Positions 11,430 to 22,949 of a stretch of DNA of 64,000 nucleotides are shown here, piece after piece. Numbering within the stretch: position 1 is the first letter of the stretch; each line of letters opens with the position of its first letter. Both the position numbers and the translations under genes were made by a program. A model generated the notes under the pieces. That model saw only the letters and a list, made by a program, of their open reading frames with translations. It searched no databases and was not told the DNA's origin. The DNA lies in assembly GCA_013368315.1 (NCBI GenBank), contig JAACJM010000003.1, positions 1,054,001 through 1,118,000 of the forward strand, written 5' to 3'. The DNA is from Tetrapyrgos nigripes. Its lineage: Eukaryota; Basidiomycota; Agaricomycetes; Agaricales; Campanellaceae.

Positions 11430-12505
11430 GGTGCCAAAACCTTCCAGAAGAAGGGGGTAAGAGACCACCTTTCTTTTTAAGTATTGGTCCCCTCGTGGTA
11501 ACCTTGGCGCGAGTCTATGTTTGCTGGGATTCTCAAAGGATTGAGTGATTGAGAAGGAGGATTCTGATGGTGCAAGGTTGAGAAGGGGATCCTGTAGTCA
11601 GAGATAGAGCCCTCGGGGTTATGACACGAGCGTAATCTCCATATGTTGATCCCTGTCATACTGTCAGTCTGTATACATTTGATGCGAGTGATAGCAAGTG
11701 ATCCAAGAATTGTACGTGATCCCGCTGTCATGGAGTGATATCACTCACTGCCTATTGCCAAGCTCTCCAAAGCTCCCAAGTATTGCCAGAGCGCTTTGGA
11801 GAAGATCCTTCAAAGCTCGAAAAAAAAAAATTCCATCGAAGTTATTACAGTAATAAGAACTCCCCATCGTGGGAATTGTTTTCCCGACGGAGATAATGGT
11901 GCGGTGATTTACGAGGGCAGAGTGAGCCTGTGAGGAACGTTATGTAACGTTTGGGCTTAGGTAGACCACACTCGGAGTTCAACACTGGATGACTTCCCGT
12001 AAGCTCAGAATTAATTGCGAGCTTGCAATTTCCTGGCCAAAGGCCTCAGCGATCAGAAGGACTGATAACTCCGGCTAAGCGAGGTTTATTGCAGCAAAAA
12101 GCATCTAGGGAGGGGTCCGGACCCTCCCCTAAACCGTTCTAAAGCACAATTTTTGATGTCTTTTGAAATTTCCTCTGCTCGGCTATCAGTCCCTCCAGCA
12201 TTATTTGCCAGAGCTCAGGGAATTAATCCTTACGGGAAGCCATCCACTGGTTACTACTATCGCTGCATCTACTACCAGTCCACAACAAGCACGAAAGACC
12301 TCTCGAAATGCTTTCGCTTTGGCTAGCAAATGTTGAACAAATGTAAATATTTTGGCATCAAGAAGACTTCCTTACCCGGTAGTTTGTAATGCTCCGCACA
12401 ACAGCAGCTATACAGTGCCTTTTCTAGTTCAATGCCTCAGCTTTGTCATTACATCAAGATGCCTGAGGTCACCCTCTGACCCACTTCACTTCGTATTGGA
12501 CGACA
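11430..12505. other. Divergent intergenic region with a 26-nt palindrome
   Basis: About 1.08 kb between the GPCR (-) and the PLP enzyme (+). It presumably carries both promoters. No coding signal is convincing. A near-perfect inverted repeat lies at 12106-12131 (separate entry). Confidence 0.5.
12106..12131. repeat. 26-nt GC-rich palindrome (hairpin)
   Basis: The sequence reads TAGGGAGGGGTCC followed directly by GGACCCTCCCCTA. The two 13-nt arms are inverted copies apart from one shifted A/G pair and have no loop. It stands in otherwise AT-richer DNA. It could be a protein-binding palindrome, a cruciform-forming site or the remnant of an inverted-repeat element. Confidence 0.6.
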
Positions 12506-13924
12506 ATGACTTTGACCGCTACTCTGAACGTCGACCGAACGCGCGCTCACTTTCCTGCTCTCGAGTCGGGCCATGTCTACGCCGACAATGCAGGCGGCTC
12601 CCAGGTACCTAAAGACGTCGTCGACAGGATTTCGGACTATCTGTTGAACACCAACGTCCAAATCAACGTTGACTATTCTCTCTCTATTCAAAGTACACAG
12701 AGAGTGGCGGATGGCAAGACAGCAGCTGCGCAGCTCTTCAATGCAGCTAGGGTAGAGCAAATCATCCTCGGCGGGAGTTCTACAGCCAATATGGAGAACC
12801 TGCTGAAGCAGTTTGAAGGAGAAGTACACCTGGGAGATGAGTTCATTCTTATGGATGGAGAACACGAGGGTCCGTTATTATCCTATTGGCCCATGATTTT
12901 CTAGAGCTGAGCCTAAGGTATCTCTAGCAAATAACGGAACTTGGAAGAAACTTGCTGCACGAACTGGCGCGATAATCAAATACTGGCATCCTGTTATAAC
13001 ATCTCCAGAGAATCCCTTTTCGGTGGTTCACCACGTCGAACATCTCATTCCTCTGATCACTTCGAAGACTCGGGTCGTTGCGTTCTCTGCATGTTCAAAC
13101 ATATTGGGGTCTGTCATTCCAGTCAAGGAGGTCACTAAAGCTGTACGAGCAGAGGCTGCAGCCAAGGGTGCACGTAAAGTGGATATATCCGTTGACGCCG
13201 TGGCTTATGCACCTCATCGACGGCTAGATGTCCAAGACTGGGATATAGATTTCTGTATGCTGTCATTCTACAAGGTCAGCGTCCTACCTCACTGCTCGTT
13301 ACACGATATACTGACTTGCAACCTCTAGGTGTATGGTCCTCACGCCGCAGCTCTATATGTTCGATCACCCCTTCGTCCTTCCTCGTCATCTGTCGCCCAT
13401 GAGCTTGTGTATGGCTCCACGGGAATTCTGCCTTATCTTCTCTCCTTGACTCCACTCAATGATTTACAAGCAACGTTCGACGCTATAACATCCCACGAAC
13501 ATGACTTGGTCCAACCATTACTGGCCTTCTTTACCCACCCCGATCAAAGAAAAAGAGGCTTAATGCTTGTTGGTTCCGAAGACTCTGATGCGAGTCGAGT
13601 ACCAACAATTAGTTTCGTGATTCTCGGACAAAATCCCATTTCCAGCCCCGAAATTGTTAAGAGGATAAATCAAAGAGGTGGAGTGCGTTTTCTTTTCTCC
13701 CGTGACACTGACAGCATCTCTTGCATTCTTTGATAACGTTCTGATGGTTTTGATTGTTGTAGGTCGGAATCCGTGGCTACAAGTACGTATGCACAACAGA
13801 AGATGGTGTTCAGCTGCCTCTGGATGATGGCGTCGCGCGTATATCTCTGGTGCATTACAACACCGTCGAAGAGGTGCACAAGATCATCGATATTCTGAAA
13901 GATATCCTATACAGCTCAGACTAA
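12506..13924 (+). CDS. PLP-dependent class V aminotransferase, cysteine-desulfurase-like
   Basis: Four exons: 12506-12869, 12928-13274, 13329-13682 and 13763-13924, giving 408 aa. The N-terminal VYADNAGGSQVPKDVVDRI, the glycine-rich LGGSSTANMENLL and the segment SVDAVAYAPHRRLDVQDWD match the class V fold. Asp211 (pairs with the pyridine nitrogen) and His218 are in place. The Schiff-base lysine is Lys237 in MLSFYKVYGPH, the arrangement of the VC1184-type cysteine-desulfurase-like subfamily. The C-terminal VGIRGYKYVCT segment closes the small domain. The substrate in fungi is unknown, and a true desulfurase role is not established because the mobile catalytic-Cys loop cannot be identified with certainty. 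Cytosolic: no targeting sequence seen. Confidence 0.85.
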
Positions 13925-14790
13925 ATGAATCTGAGAGGGTCGGGCAGTACGAATTCTAAATGTTGACATGTGTACTGTTTTTCTTTTCCTGTACATGAGA
14001 AAATATATCTAACCAACACTACATTCTTATGCTCATCGAAATCAAGCGAGATACGGGCTCAAGTGTAAAGATCATTGATGGCGCTCAATGTTCTCACTGA
14101 AGGAAGTTTAGGAAGACAGATGCATCTCTAGCGGAAGCTGATAAGTTTGTTGATCATTCCCCTGTTGTCGTCGCCCAAAATCACCAGCCAGATGCGTTAT
14201 ATTTTGGTCTGTATTGCAAATCCCAGTCTTGCAGGTCGCTCTGATTGTGGCCCCTGCCTAAATCCTTATTTCTGATAGCAAATCTCCGCCTCCACCGATG
14301 TCATTAGTGGCGGCCCCGGGCCACGGCAATGTGGAACATAAATCCGTACTCACTGGACGCCGACTTCAATGCACGACTGGAACCACAGAGTACGACATTG
14401 TTCTCTTCACAGCACAGGATATCCGGAAGGCTCGCTGTAATCGTGGAACTGGGATTCTGTAGACGATCACATCGGGAATCCGGCCGACACCTGACCTAGA
14501 AGCTCATTCATTTATCAAACTTACTTATGTTTGAGTTTGCTTGCTGCGTGTGCACGACCCGAAGGATCTCTCAATTGAAAGCATCCGAAGATGGTATGAA
14601 GGAAGTGCCCCAAAAGATCCGACGAAAGGTCTGTAACAGTACCTATTGAAGCATCGATATCCTCATCCGACACGCCATTGTCAATTAGCGCGGTGAAAGC
14701 TTTCATGTTCGCAACTTGCAAGGCCCCGTTGTAACAGCGAAAATACATAATTATTCTTCCTTCGGTACACACTTCCAGCACAAAGCCCCC
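13925..14790. other. Intergenic interval between convergent genes
   Basis: 866 bp with a GC-rich patch near 14311-14330. A minus-strand frame at 14781-14521 is open for 86 codons but starts at a GTG and has no family signature, so I do not call it a gene. Confidence 0.45.
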
Positions 14791-16978
14791 TCAAAAATAT
14801 GCTTGTCGACTCCCTACCCATGGTCTTTCCAGAAACTTCACTGGCACTTCCACCACTTGTGCACGTAGCAGTTCCCCGACTGCTTTACCCAATGAGTCCA
14901 GAAGGGAGGAACTACTCGTCCCCTCTTCTAATAAACCATAGCAGAGAAAGTGCACAGCACGGATATGTTCCATCTCGAAGCGCTCTACACGGTATTCAAG
15001 CTTCCAGTCATCGCGAAGGAGCTTTTGGAACATCTCGGTGGTCAAGAACGATTGTAACCAAGGCCATTCATCGTCATGACGAACCCACATTCCGATATTA
15101 GAGTTGGCACCCTTATCGCCAGAACGGGCTAGGAGAAGTTCTGTCAACGGCTGCAATATTTCATGAGCTTAGGCTTACCCAGGACGATACTGCCTAGTTA
15201 CTCAAGTCAACGGCTGCACTATGGTATTTGTGGATTCTAACTTACCTAGTGGAGCTTTTCGAGTTGGACCGAATGAACTCAACGCAGTCACAGCTTTTGG
15301 ACCGTAAGACTTCTGGCCATGGAAAGGTGCTGTTTTAGAGACTGACGACACCTCGACAACATGATCGCCAATATGGGCTCTGACGTGAACAGCACCTTGT
15401 TCTATCTTTCCCGGGAAGAAGGTGGTAAAAGGTTTTGGAATCAAGGTACGAGTGTCCATGTTCCTGCAAACAATGATAGACGTCAGTCATCATTGAAAGG
15501 TATTGACGAGGCAAGACTACGAACAGAAAACACCCTCCAAAATCCGACATGAACCACCAGCAAGTATATTTCTGTAACTCCAGAATAGGTTCAGGAGTAC
15601 TGGCCTGCAAGAAAAGTCGTATTTGCACCGAGGCTGTCTTGAGAGACCTTGGATTTGGCTCGGGGGTTCCGTACTTGTCAATCGCAATTTTGATGAAACG
15701 AGATTTATCAAGAGTCCCCAATATTTTTTCCTTCATCGACGTGTATTTCGCCTCTACATCAATTCCAGTGGCATAAAAGGAGAGTTCCCCTTGATATCCG
15801 CCAAAGGTCTGGACAGCAAGTTTCATTGTTGGAGGCGGTGGGCTACCTTTCACTCCACTGACATGCACTCTATTTCTTCCAACGTCCTTTAGACGGATTT
15901 CCTCAAGGTTCGCTGAGACATCAGGATTCAGGTAGATCGGTCCTTGGATTTCGTAGACTAGCTGTGCGGTGACAGTGTCTACAGTGACGGCCCCAGTGCA
16001 TCCCTCATGCATAGTGACAACAAATGTTCCGTCTGCAGAGACTTCTGCAATAGGGAATCCTGGATCAATGAGATTAAACGATTGGAATCCGCAAAAGTTG
16101 CCTCCGGTAGCATACGCTCCGCATTCAATGATATGGCCAGCAACCAGAGTGTGGGCAAGCTTGTCATATTCGATTTCGGACCAACCATGCCACCTGCGAC
16201 AATTGATCAACAACGCAGAAAAGACATCATTGCTGGAACACATACCAAGAGCACACTGCCATAACAGCAGTCGCGTCGCATATCCGCCCACAGATAATAA
16301 TCTGAGCCCCAGCCTCAAGAGCTGCTATTACACCGCCTACGCCAATATATGCGTTCGCACTCAGAATCTCCGTCTTGACTTTGGACAAATCCTCGTCGGG
16401 AATATCAAGATGAGGGAAGCGTCCAACGTCCTTAGCATGCGCGACGACTTCTTGTCCAACATTGTCCCCTTCAACCCAGGCCATCTTCACGTCTGAAAGG
16501 CCTTTTTCCTCCAACAGCTTCTTAGTCTCCCTGTAAAGCCCATATGGATTGAAGGCGCCAGCATCCGTTATTAGCTTGATTCCTTTCCTCGCAACAATTT
16601 CGAGAGTGTTCTTATATTGAAGCTGGGTCAAGAAGAACGGCTCGTAACCCAGAGCCGAGTTATCCTTCATCTGAATAAGGAAAAGATTAGGAGACTACAA
16701 AAGGATGTTGGTGAACGCAGACCTCAAGAGCACGCCAGGCAATGTTCATTTCAGAAAGATAGTCTCCAAAGATGGCATCGACTGGACCTTCAGTCGCTTG
16801 TCGATAGATTTGGTGGTACCCATCTCCAACAGCCCCAGAACTACGAGCGTGAAGAGGCGCAAATCAGAGGCGATATACAGAAACGGCTAACAGGTGCTTA
16901 CCAGTTCGCAATGCGCACAGCTCGTTTAGTAGAGACCATCTTGCGTGGGTCGTCGAGTGCGTCAGGGGTATATATCAT
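14791..16978 (-). CDS. AtuA-like protein (acyclic terpene utilisation/DUF1446 family)
   Basis: Six exons: 16978-16902, 16840-16723, 16670-16246, 16193-15534, 15463-15246 and 15140-14791, giving 615 aa. The order of motifs is that of the family: KRAVRIANCSGAVGDG at the N-terminus, GDYLSEMN, KLITDAGAFNPYGLY, ANAYIGVGG, GAQIIICGRICDAT, WWHGWSEIEYDKLAHTLVAG and ECGAYATGGNFCG. A C-terminal AtuA-like domain follows, LLLARSGDKGANSNIGM. In bacteria relatives take part in citronellol/geraniol breakdown, but the biochemical activity is unknown and the fungal role is open. In-frame ATGs also exist at 17020 and 16939; I prefer 16978 or 16939. Intron 5 is long (105 nt) and contains a duplicated acceptor region. 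Confidence 0.85.
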
Positions 16979-17994
16979 TGGGTCTCGGTTCACCCAAGTA
17001 ACCGAATCCGACAAGAACATCACGAGAACAAGCTTGATCAATGAGGAAGATCAGCACAGGTGAAAATTTAGAAGGTCTCTACTGAGTGGTTACGCACCGA
17101 CTTGGTACTTGTTTGTTGATTGATATCGTTGCCTTTTGACAAGCCCCCGGCCAGGGCCCAACATCTCCTAAGACCAACTCGAAACGGACATAAAGATGGA
17201 AAAGTAGAGACCGGCCGAGCGGAGCGACAGTCGACTGAAACCCTACACCGTTGACAGTCTCGACTATGTAGCTTGAATCCGAGTCTTGAATGAGTTGACT
17301 GTTGATGTAGTCCAAGTGTACTTAGTCAAAGAAGAACACTCACCGAATACAACTTCTCAGATATCAAATACGCCTATCATAATCCAGTGGTGACCCCCAG
17401 CGGCTAAACATTCAACATTGATGGGGGAATTTTGGCCGTGTTCTGGTGGCGAAGTCTGACGTGCGCAATGTTCATGAAAAAGAGGATTATCCATATTTTG
17501 GTTGGCTTGCAGCGGCAACGTAAACTTCTAGTTAGATGAGTATAAGATGACTGATTATGTACTTTTACTGTAATGTAAGCGCTATAAGCAGAGTTGTACA
17601 CTTTACAGAACGTTACACTAGTACCTACATACAGAATAGACCACAGTTACTAAATAAAAAGTCACCGAAAGGGAGTGAATGACAAGAAACAGCCAGGAAA
17701 GTGGGTCAAGAAATTAAGAGAAGAGGGTCGACGATATTCATTACAACGGCGTGCTGAGCATAAAAAGAACGAAGGTATGCAAAATCGGTGTCAAGAAAAG
17801 CAGACAGAATTTTCTAAGGGACTGTAAGAGTGTGGGATGTGCAGAGCCATAAATCTGAAGGAAGGAGAACGGGATAGATGATCAAAAGTCCCCAAAAAGG
17901 GAGAAAAAGGAGAGTTCTAAGTCCATTTCAACATAATGCAAGGAGGGAGTCAAAATGCCTAAAGTCGTAAAAAATCATGAATCGAATCATCTCA
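16979..17994. other. Intergenic interval
   Basis: About 1 kb holding the AtuA-like promoter and the 3' flank of the next minus-strand gene. No convincing coding sequence; a short frame at 17315-17079 starts at a TTG and is not supported. Confidence 0.5.
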
Positions 17995-19694
17995 TTACTC
18001 TTCATAAGCGGGAGGCGGCGGTCCATTGTCAGGCTCTGAATGCTGCTGCTGACGATCGTGGCCGGATGGTCCAGCGAGTGCTTGCCCTTGTGGGTTTTCA
18101 TCGACTCTTCCGCCGTCTCGATGTACCATCACGCCGTTGCCGGTGCTGTTGCGATTAGCATCAGCAGCTGCCAAACGCTGTTTCTCCGTCAATGAATTTG
18201 ACTGGACGGAAGAACTGGTAGCTTGAGGTAAAGCATCGCTTCTGTCTTCAACGAACAGTGGGTTCTGAAGCGATATTGACGAATCCACAATGTCCTGATT
18301 CATGACTTGGAGTCTTCGTTGTTGGTTCTGAGATGAATCGGACGAGATAACACTCGGATTTGTGCCAGGAGAAGTTGGACTCGGGGCACTCCGTCCTAGA
18401 CCTTGTAGGACGAACTGTTTGCTCATCCGTTGTCGGGGAGACATCCCCCCTTGACCTTGTTGTCCACCAGCAGCAAAGTATTCGCTTGTAGGTTGCTGGG
18501 CTACGACGAAACCGCCAACATCAGGGTTGAGTTGACCATCCAACTGTGCATTATTCCAAGCACCAGGAGACATGGCCGGAGACATCATAGGAGATGGACC
18601 CTGACTAGACTGTGGTGAATGGTTTGGACTATAGCCAGGCCCATGGTAATAGGAAGAATGACCCTGTCCGCCATGATTGCTGCTACCACTGTGCATAGAC
18701 ATAGGGCGAGGATGGTTTGGATCAGAGTACGACTGTTGCGGGGAGAGTCGCATCGAAGTACGCACGGGGGATCCCAGATTCATCCCTACTGCAGGAGTAG
18801 ACAGGGGCTGAGTGTGCGTGGACCCACCACTAGAATGACGCTGTGCCATACCAGCGTAAGGATTACCAGCATCGTATGAAGGTTGCGAATTGTAATGCTG
18901 AACCGGATTAGCCGTACGCCCGACGAGTCCATACTCGTAAGATTGGGGTTCCACTATGATTCCGACATTGGGCAGAGAAGGTTGTAGTTGGTCAGGACCT
19001 TCATCGTGATGACCAATGCTAGTAACGCCAACCCCATCGTCCTCCTTTCTGAATAAATCATCCCACTGTTTCATTCTCTGACGTTTGCGTAGGAACCAGA
19101 ATATCAACAGAAGGGCGATGAGCCCAAAAACTCCGCCAACTGAACCGCCGACGATCGCTCCCAGATTCGTGTTGCTGTCATTGGAATGAGGATTGTCGTT
19201 GGTGCTTTGTTGAGTAGGAGCAGGCGTGTTGGTCACCAAGGTGGTTACAGTGACAGTTCCGATGCTGACCGAGCCATTCGGAAGTGTCGTCGAAGTTTCA
19301 GAGACGATGGTGGTAGGAGTTGTTACCGGTGTGAGGACAGTGCATGATGATCCAAATAAGGTGGTGATGCTAGTAGAAGTGACGGGAAGGGTGACAACAA
19401 TAGGGACTGATGTGGTGGTCGTTCCTCCTGGATTTCGGCAAGACTTGAATATACAAAAAGAGAAGTCAAAAAGTCACCTCACTCACCTGGAATAGTCGTC
19501 GTAGATAAGGAAGTTCTACAGCTACTAGTGGTGGTACCGCTGATAGTCTCCGGAACACATTGGGTGACAGTAAAAGTGCTGACCGTCGGCTGGGCTGTTG
19601 TCACAGAAGGCGAGAAACTGGTGGTCGAAGACTCCGTAGTCAACACCTGCGTCTGAGTCGCAGTTGGACTATCGACGCAAACGGTGCTGGACAT
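17995..19694 (-). CDS. Thr/Ser-rich single-pass membrane protein
   Basis: Two exons, 19694-19487 and 19427-17995, give 546 aa. Intron 1 ends at an acceptor 16 nt beyond the first candidate AG, the only choice that keeps frame. Residues 1-157 are a mucin-like Thr/Ser-rich ectodomain with scattered Cys. About residues 158-181 form one membrane helix, LGAIVGGSVGGVFGLIALLL, followed by the stop-transfer RKRQR. The long tail is Pro/Ser/Gln-rich and ends in PPPPAYEE, which contains a PPxY motif able to recruit WW-domain ubiquitin ligases. This layout resembles Mid2/Wsc-type wall-stress sensors, but no WSC domain is seen. No signal peptide precedes the ectodomain, so a first exon could be missing. 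Confidence 0.7.
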
Positions 19695-19868
19695 GGAGAT
19701 CCGGGAGAAGCTTGACAATTAGGAGACGGTGTAAACAGCCCGAACCAGGTCGAGACACGAACAAGACTAGGAGGGACTAGGCCGCATGTACATATCCATA
19801 GATCGGACATCCTCAAGGAGAGACAATAGCCAGTATATATATAGATAAGATAAGAATCAAGTCCACAA

Positions 19869-20846
19869 CTACTGGTCGACTATCGTCTCGATCTCCCAGC
19901 CCTGTTTCTTTTCAGCCGATCCATCTCCAGTCTCAGACTCTGCATGGTCTTCAGCAGTATCACTGCTCTTCTTCTCATCACCCTCTGTCTTTGCCTTACT
20001 CCGGCTGTCGCTCTCCTCAACCACGGGCGGGACATTATCCGGTGTAGAAGCTGCAGCTGTCCCCTTCGCCTTGTCTTTCCCACTCATCTTCCGCCAGGCT
20101 CCCTTCATCATCCTACCGAGCGCTACAAACGGATCCTCAACCTCTTCATCTCCCCTTAGCCTCTCTTCCTCGTCTTGGATAGCCTGCATAAGTGACACCC
20201 GTCTCTTCTCCTGTGCTTCCACTTGTCTTCGTAGGTGTACTTCGGTCTCCTCCTCCGTCCACATAGGACTACCATTTTCATCGCTACCATAACCATACAT
20301 CATCGCCCTCTTTCTCCTCATCAACTGCCCACGTGCAGCGACACCCAAAGGAACATTGGATTTTCGCCGACGAGGCACTAATTCGGGGAGAGGTGCAAAC
20401 TTGACGTTCATGCAATTGAGAGTGAGTTCTGTTTCAGATGTGGATGTTCCAGGGAGGGAAGAGGATCTGGTTCGGTGATGATCTGTTGCCGTCATGAGAA
20501 TACCTGTGGATTTGTATCGTCTGGGGGGAGCTGGCATAGGTACACGCAGCGTAGAGGTGGATGGTATCGGTGGAACTGGGGGTTTCGGGATAGATGGATT
20601 CGTTGTGGTGATTGGACTTGATGTGATCGTTTCAGTAGACGTGGCAGTCGGAGTTTCCACTATAAGAGAGCCATCTGGTGTCGTTTCTGGCGTCGTCTCT
20701 TGTGAAGTCCGTGCAGACGACGTCGCAGAATCTGTCGATTCTAATGGTAAAGGTGTATGGAAAGGTGGTGGTGAAGGCGAAAGGTCGATATCAACCCCAG
20801 TATTGAGGTCAACTTGAGATGACCTTTGACTAGATTCGGCTTGCAT
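19869..20846 (-). CDS. Hypothetical protein, unknown family
   Basis: Single exon, 325 aa from the ATG at 20846. The N-terminal half is Ser/Thr/Pro-rich and probably disordered. The middle reads RRRKSNVPLGVAARGQLM and then has MYGYGSDENGSPMWTEEETE followed by a predicted helix rich in Arg, Glu and Gln. The C-terminus is highly charged. I recognise no domain. The conserved-looking core around residues 150-240 suggests a real gene family restricted to related fungi. It is transcribed in the same direction as the preceding Thr/Ser-rich protein gene, 175 bp upstream of it, with its own start. Confidence 0.6.
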   Translation of the reverse strand: MQAESSQRSSQVDLNTGVDIDLSPSPPPFHTPLPLESTDSATSSARTSQETTPETTPDGSLIVETPTATSTETITSSPITTTNPSIPKPPVPPIPSTSTLRVPMPAPPRRYKSTGILMTATDHHRTRSSSLPGTSTSETELTLNCMNVKFAPLPELVPRRRKSNVPLGVAARGQLMRRKRAMMYGYGSDENGSPMWTEEETEVHLRRQVEAQEKRRVSLMQAIQDEEERLRGDEEVEDPFVALGRMMKGAWRKMSGKDKAKGTAAASTPDNVPPVVEESDSRSKAKTEGDEKKSSDTAEDHAESETGDGSAEKKQGWEIETIVDQ

Positions 20847-21987
20847 TATGGTATGATAGTGTAGGACTCTCGGAATGAGTCGTAATAAGGAAAATGCTGC
20901 CTTTCAAGAAACCGGGTAAGGGGTCAACATAGCAAAATGAGATGAAAAGCACGCACGTATACAAATAGCCCAGAAAACAGGTGGTCCAAATCAGAAATCA
21001 AGAAAATTACGATCCTCTGCCTCCGTGAGCAAAGTAGAGTGTGCCTGCGTCCTCCGAATCTTTTTCGAGACGCAGTCGGCGGCAACAGTGTCGAGAAATA
21101 CTTGAACGAGCGAGGTATTAGCCTTGGCAACAACCAGTGCCAGATTAGAGTAAGGAATGGAAATTATGAAGGACAGAAAAGGAGGAGAGAGCACGGCACA
21201 GCGTTAAAGCTGAGCGGAGAGGACAAAACTCGAGGAATGATCGGAAATGGATGATGGTTTTAAAATTAGGGGGCGCCGACAATGAATTTTACTAAATTTA
21301 GCACTTCCGGGCAGCGACTCCTGCACAAGTTGTGAAATGGAGTGAGTAGAAGCTGGAAGTGAAGTCGTAGTTCTTGTAGTGTGTATGGTCACGGATAAAG
21401 AACAGTTTGTCAAGATTTGCTGTGGCTGCGCAGCGGCCATCATTTATGTGCTGTCCAACATGTACTGGCCAAGGATCGCCGAACCCTGATATAGATCTTT
21501 CATAATGACTACATGACTGCGTGGATGGCATTACAATCTAAGCATGGACAAGAACAAAAAAGTACAACATCCAGTCCGATCAACCTAATGGCTATCGGAA
21601 GTGAGACTAAGAGGGAGGCCTAGCATCTGCCTTTCCATGATGTCAAAAATCTACCTCGCGTCAAGTCCATCAGTGGATGCTGTCGGCGTGTTAGGGATGG
21701 AGATCCCTTGATGTCGAAGCGGGAATCCACACTGCGAAACCCCAAATTATCTCTCTGAAGCACATTTTTCTTGGATGAACAAGGTCGGGAAATTGTAACC
21801 AGGATACACCATCAAAAACGCCATCGTGGCATATCAGGTGGGCCATACTGTCTGGTGGGTACTAGGCTGAGATGTCTTGCATTGAAATGATCGTGGTCCG
21901 TACATGGCAGCCAGAATTAAAGTCGCTATCAAAAAGTAACATTATGACAAGGGGAAAATGCGTGATGTCAAGTGGAAACGGCGTACA
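20847..21987. other. Intergenic interval
   Basis: About 1.1 kb between two minus-strand genes. Short open frames on both strands lack splice logic or family signals. No repeats noted. Confidence 0.45.
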
Positions 21988-22684
21988 TCAAAAAATCCTC
22001 TTCTGCTGTTCGATCGCAATATCCTCCAGCATCTTCTTCGGCATATACATGAATCTCTGAGGAAAGGTCACCCCATATCTCTGTTGCATGTCTTTCAATT
22101 TTAGAGGCTCGCGCAGCTCGTACAGTTCCTTGATTTCATAGGCGTAACCTGAAGGACCAGAACATCCATGCACTCCTTGATTGAACTCGCCATTTCCCAA
22201 GCCCGCATCGGATGAGTCAATTTCACCAGGCTTCTTTCCATGGCTAATCATAGCAACGTATTGCAGCATCTGCGTCGGACTGGAGGTGTACATCCTACAG
22301 AGAGAAAGAGACATTAGTTCAGTCAGGACTTTTCTTAGTAGTAAATGGGACTGACCACATACGCTCAACAGTTGAGGAGAGTAAGTACTTTCTGAATTCA
22401 TGGGTCTTTTGTCTTGACACAATCCAGTCCACGAAGACGGGCTTCATTGCAATCAGAATGTCAGACTTTGACGTCGCATTAGCGTCCTTGGGCTTTGTTG
22501 CTTTGGATTTGGATATAGACGGAACAGTTGGGCCATATGTTCCCCCTGCTATCTTGGATGGATCTGAGACGCCAACAGAGGAAGATTTCGAACTAGACCT
22601 GGTGGGTCGGCCAGACTGAGACAACGGATCACTGGCGTTGGTGACACGACGCGTTTTTCGCGTGTCGGGGACGTCTTTCGGCAT
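21988..22684 (-). CDS. ASCH/PUA-like domain protein
   Basis: Two exons, 22684-22356 and 22294-21988, give 211 aa. The start chosen is the ATG at 22684; a frame reaching 22777 begins only at TTG. Residues about 1-85 are basic and Ser-rich. The rest has ASCH-like features: ILIAMKPVFVDWIVSRQKTHEFRKY (shortened form: MKPVFV...KTHEFRKY) near the start, then VERMWMYTSSPTQMLQYVAM across the splice junction, then YAYEIKELYELREPLKL. These match the strand order of ASCH domains, a PUA-like RNA-binding fold linked to coactivators and RNA metabolism. It shares a 265-bp divergent promoter with the ZCCHC8-like gene, another RNA-linked protein. Confidence 0.65.
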
Positions 22685-22949
22685 GCTGAGGCGTATCCTA
22701 GCAATATGAGAGGCTCTGGAGAGCGCTGCAGGAGTGCTAGTGGCACCAAGAGCAGGAAGACTTCGGGCTGTGGTCAAAGACTCAGGACTTTAGTTTTCCC
22801 ACGACCCTTCATTCCTTCTGATGCGCCGCTTTTTTCACCAAACGTTGACGCGAGTACCTCGATTTACCCTATTCTCTGGCCCAAACTGCTCTCTGTGTGA
22901 TGTATGCAAAATCTTGTCTTTTTACCTAGCCTTGACATGACGGACTCAC

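Noticed and set aside
14521..14781. 86-codon minus-strand frame downstream of the AtuA-like gene
   Set aside because: Starts at GTG, no splice signals or family match; AtuA-like protein ends normally before it.
15969..16496. 175-codon plus-strand frame
   Set aside because: Antisense to the conserved core of the AtuA-like gene.
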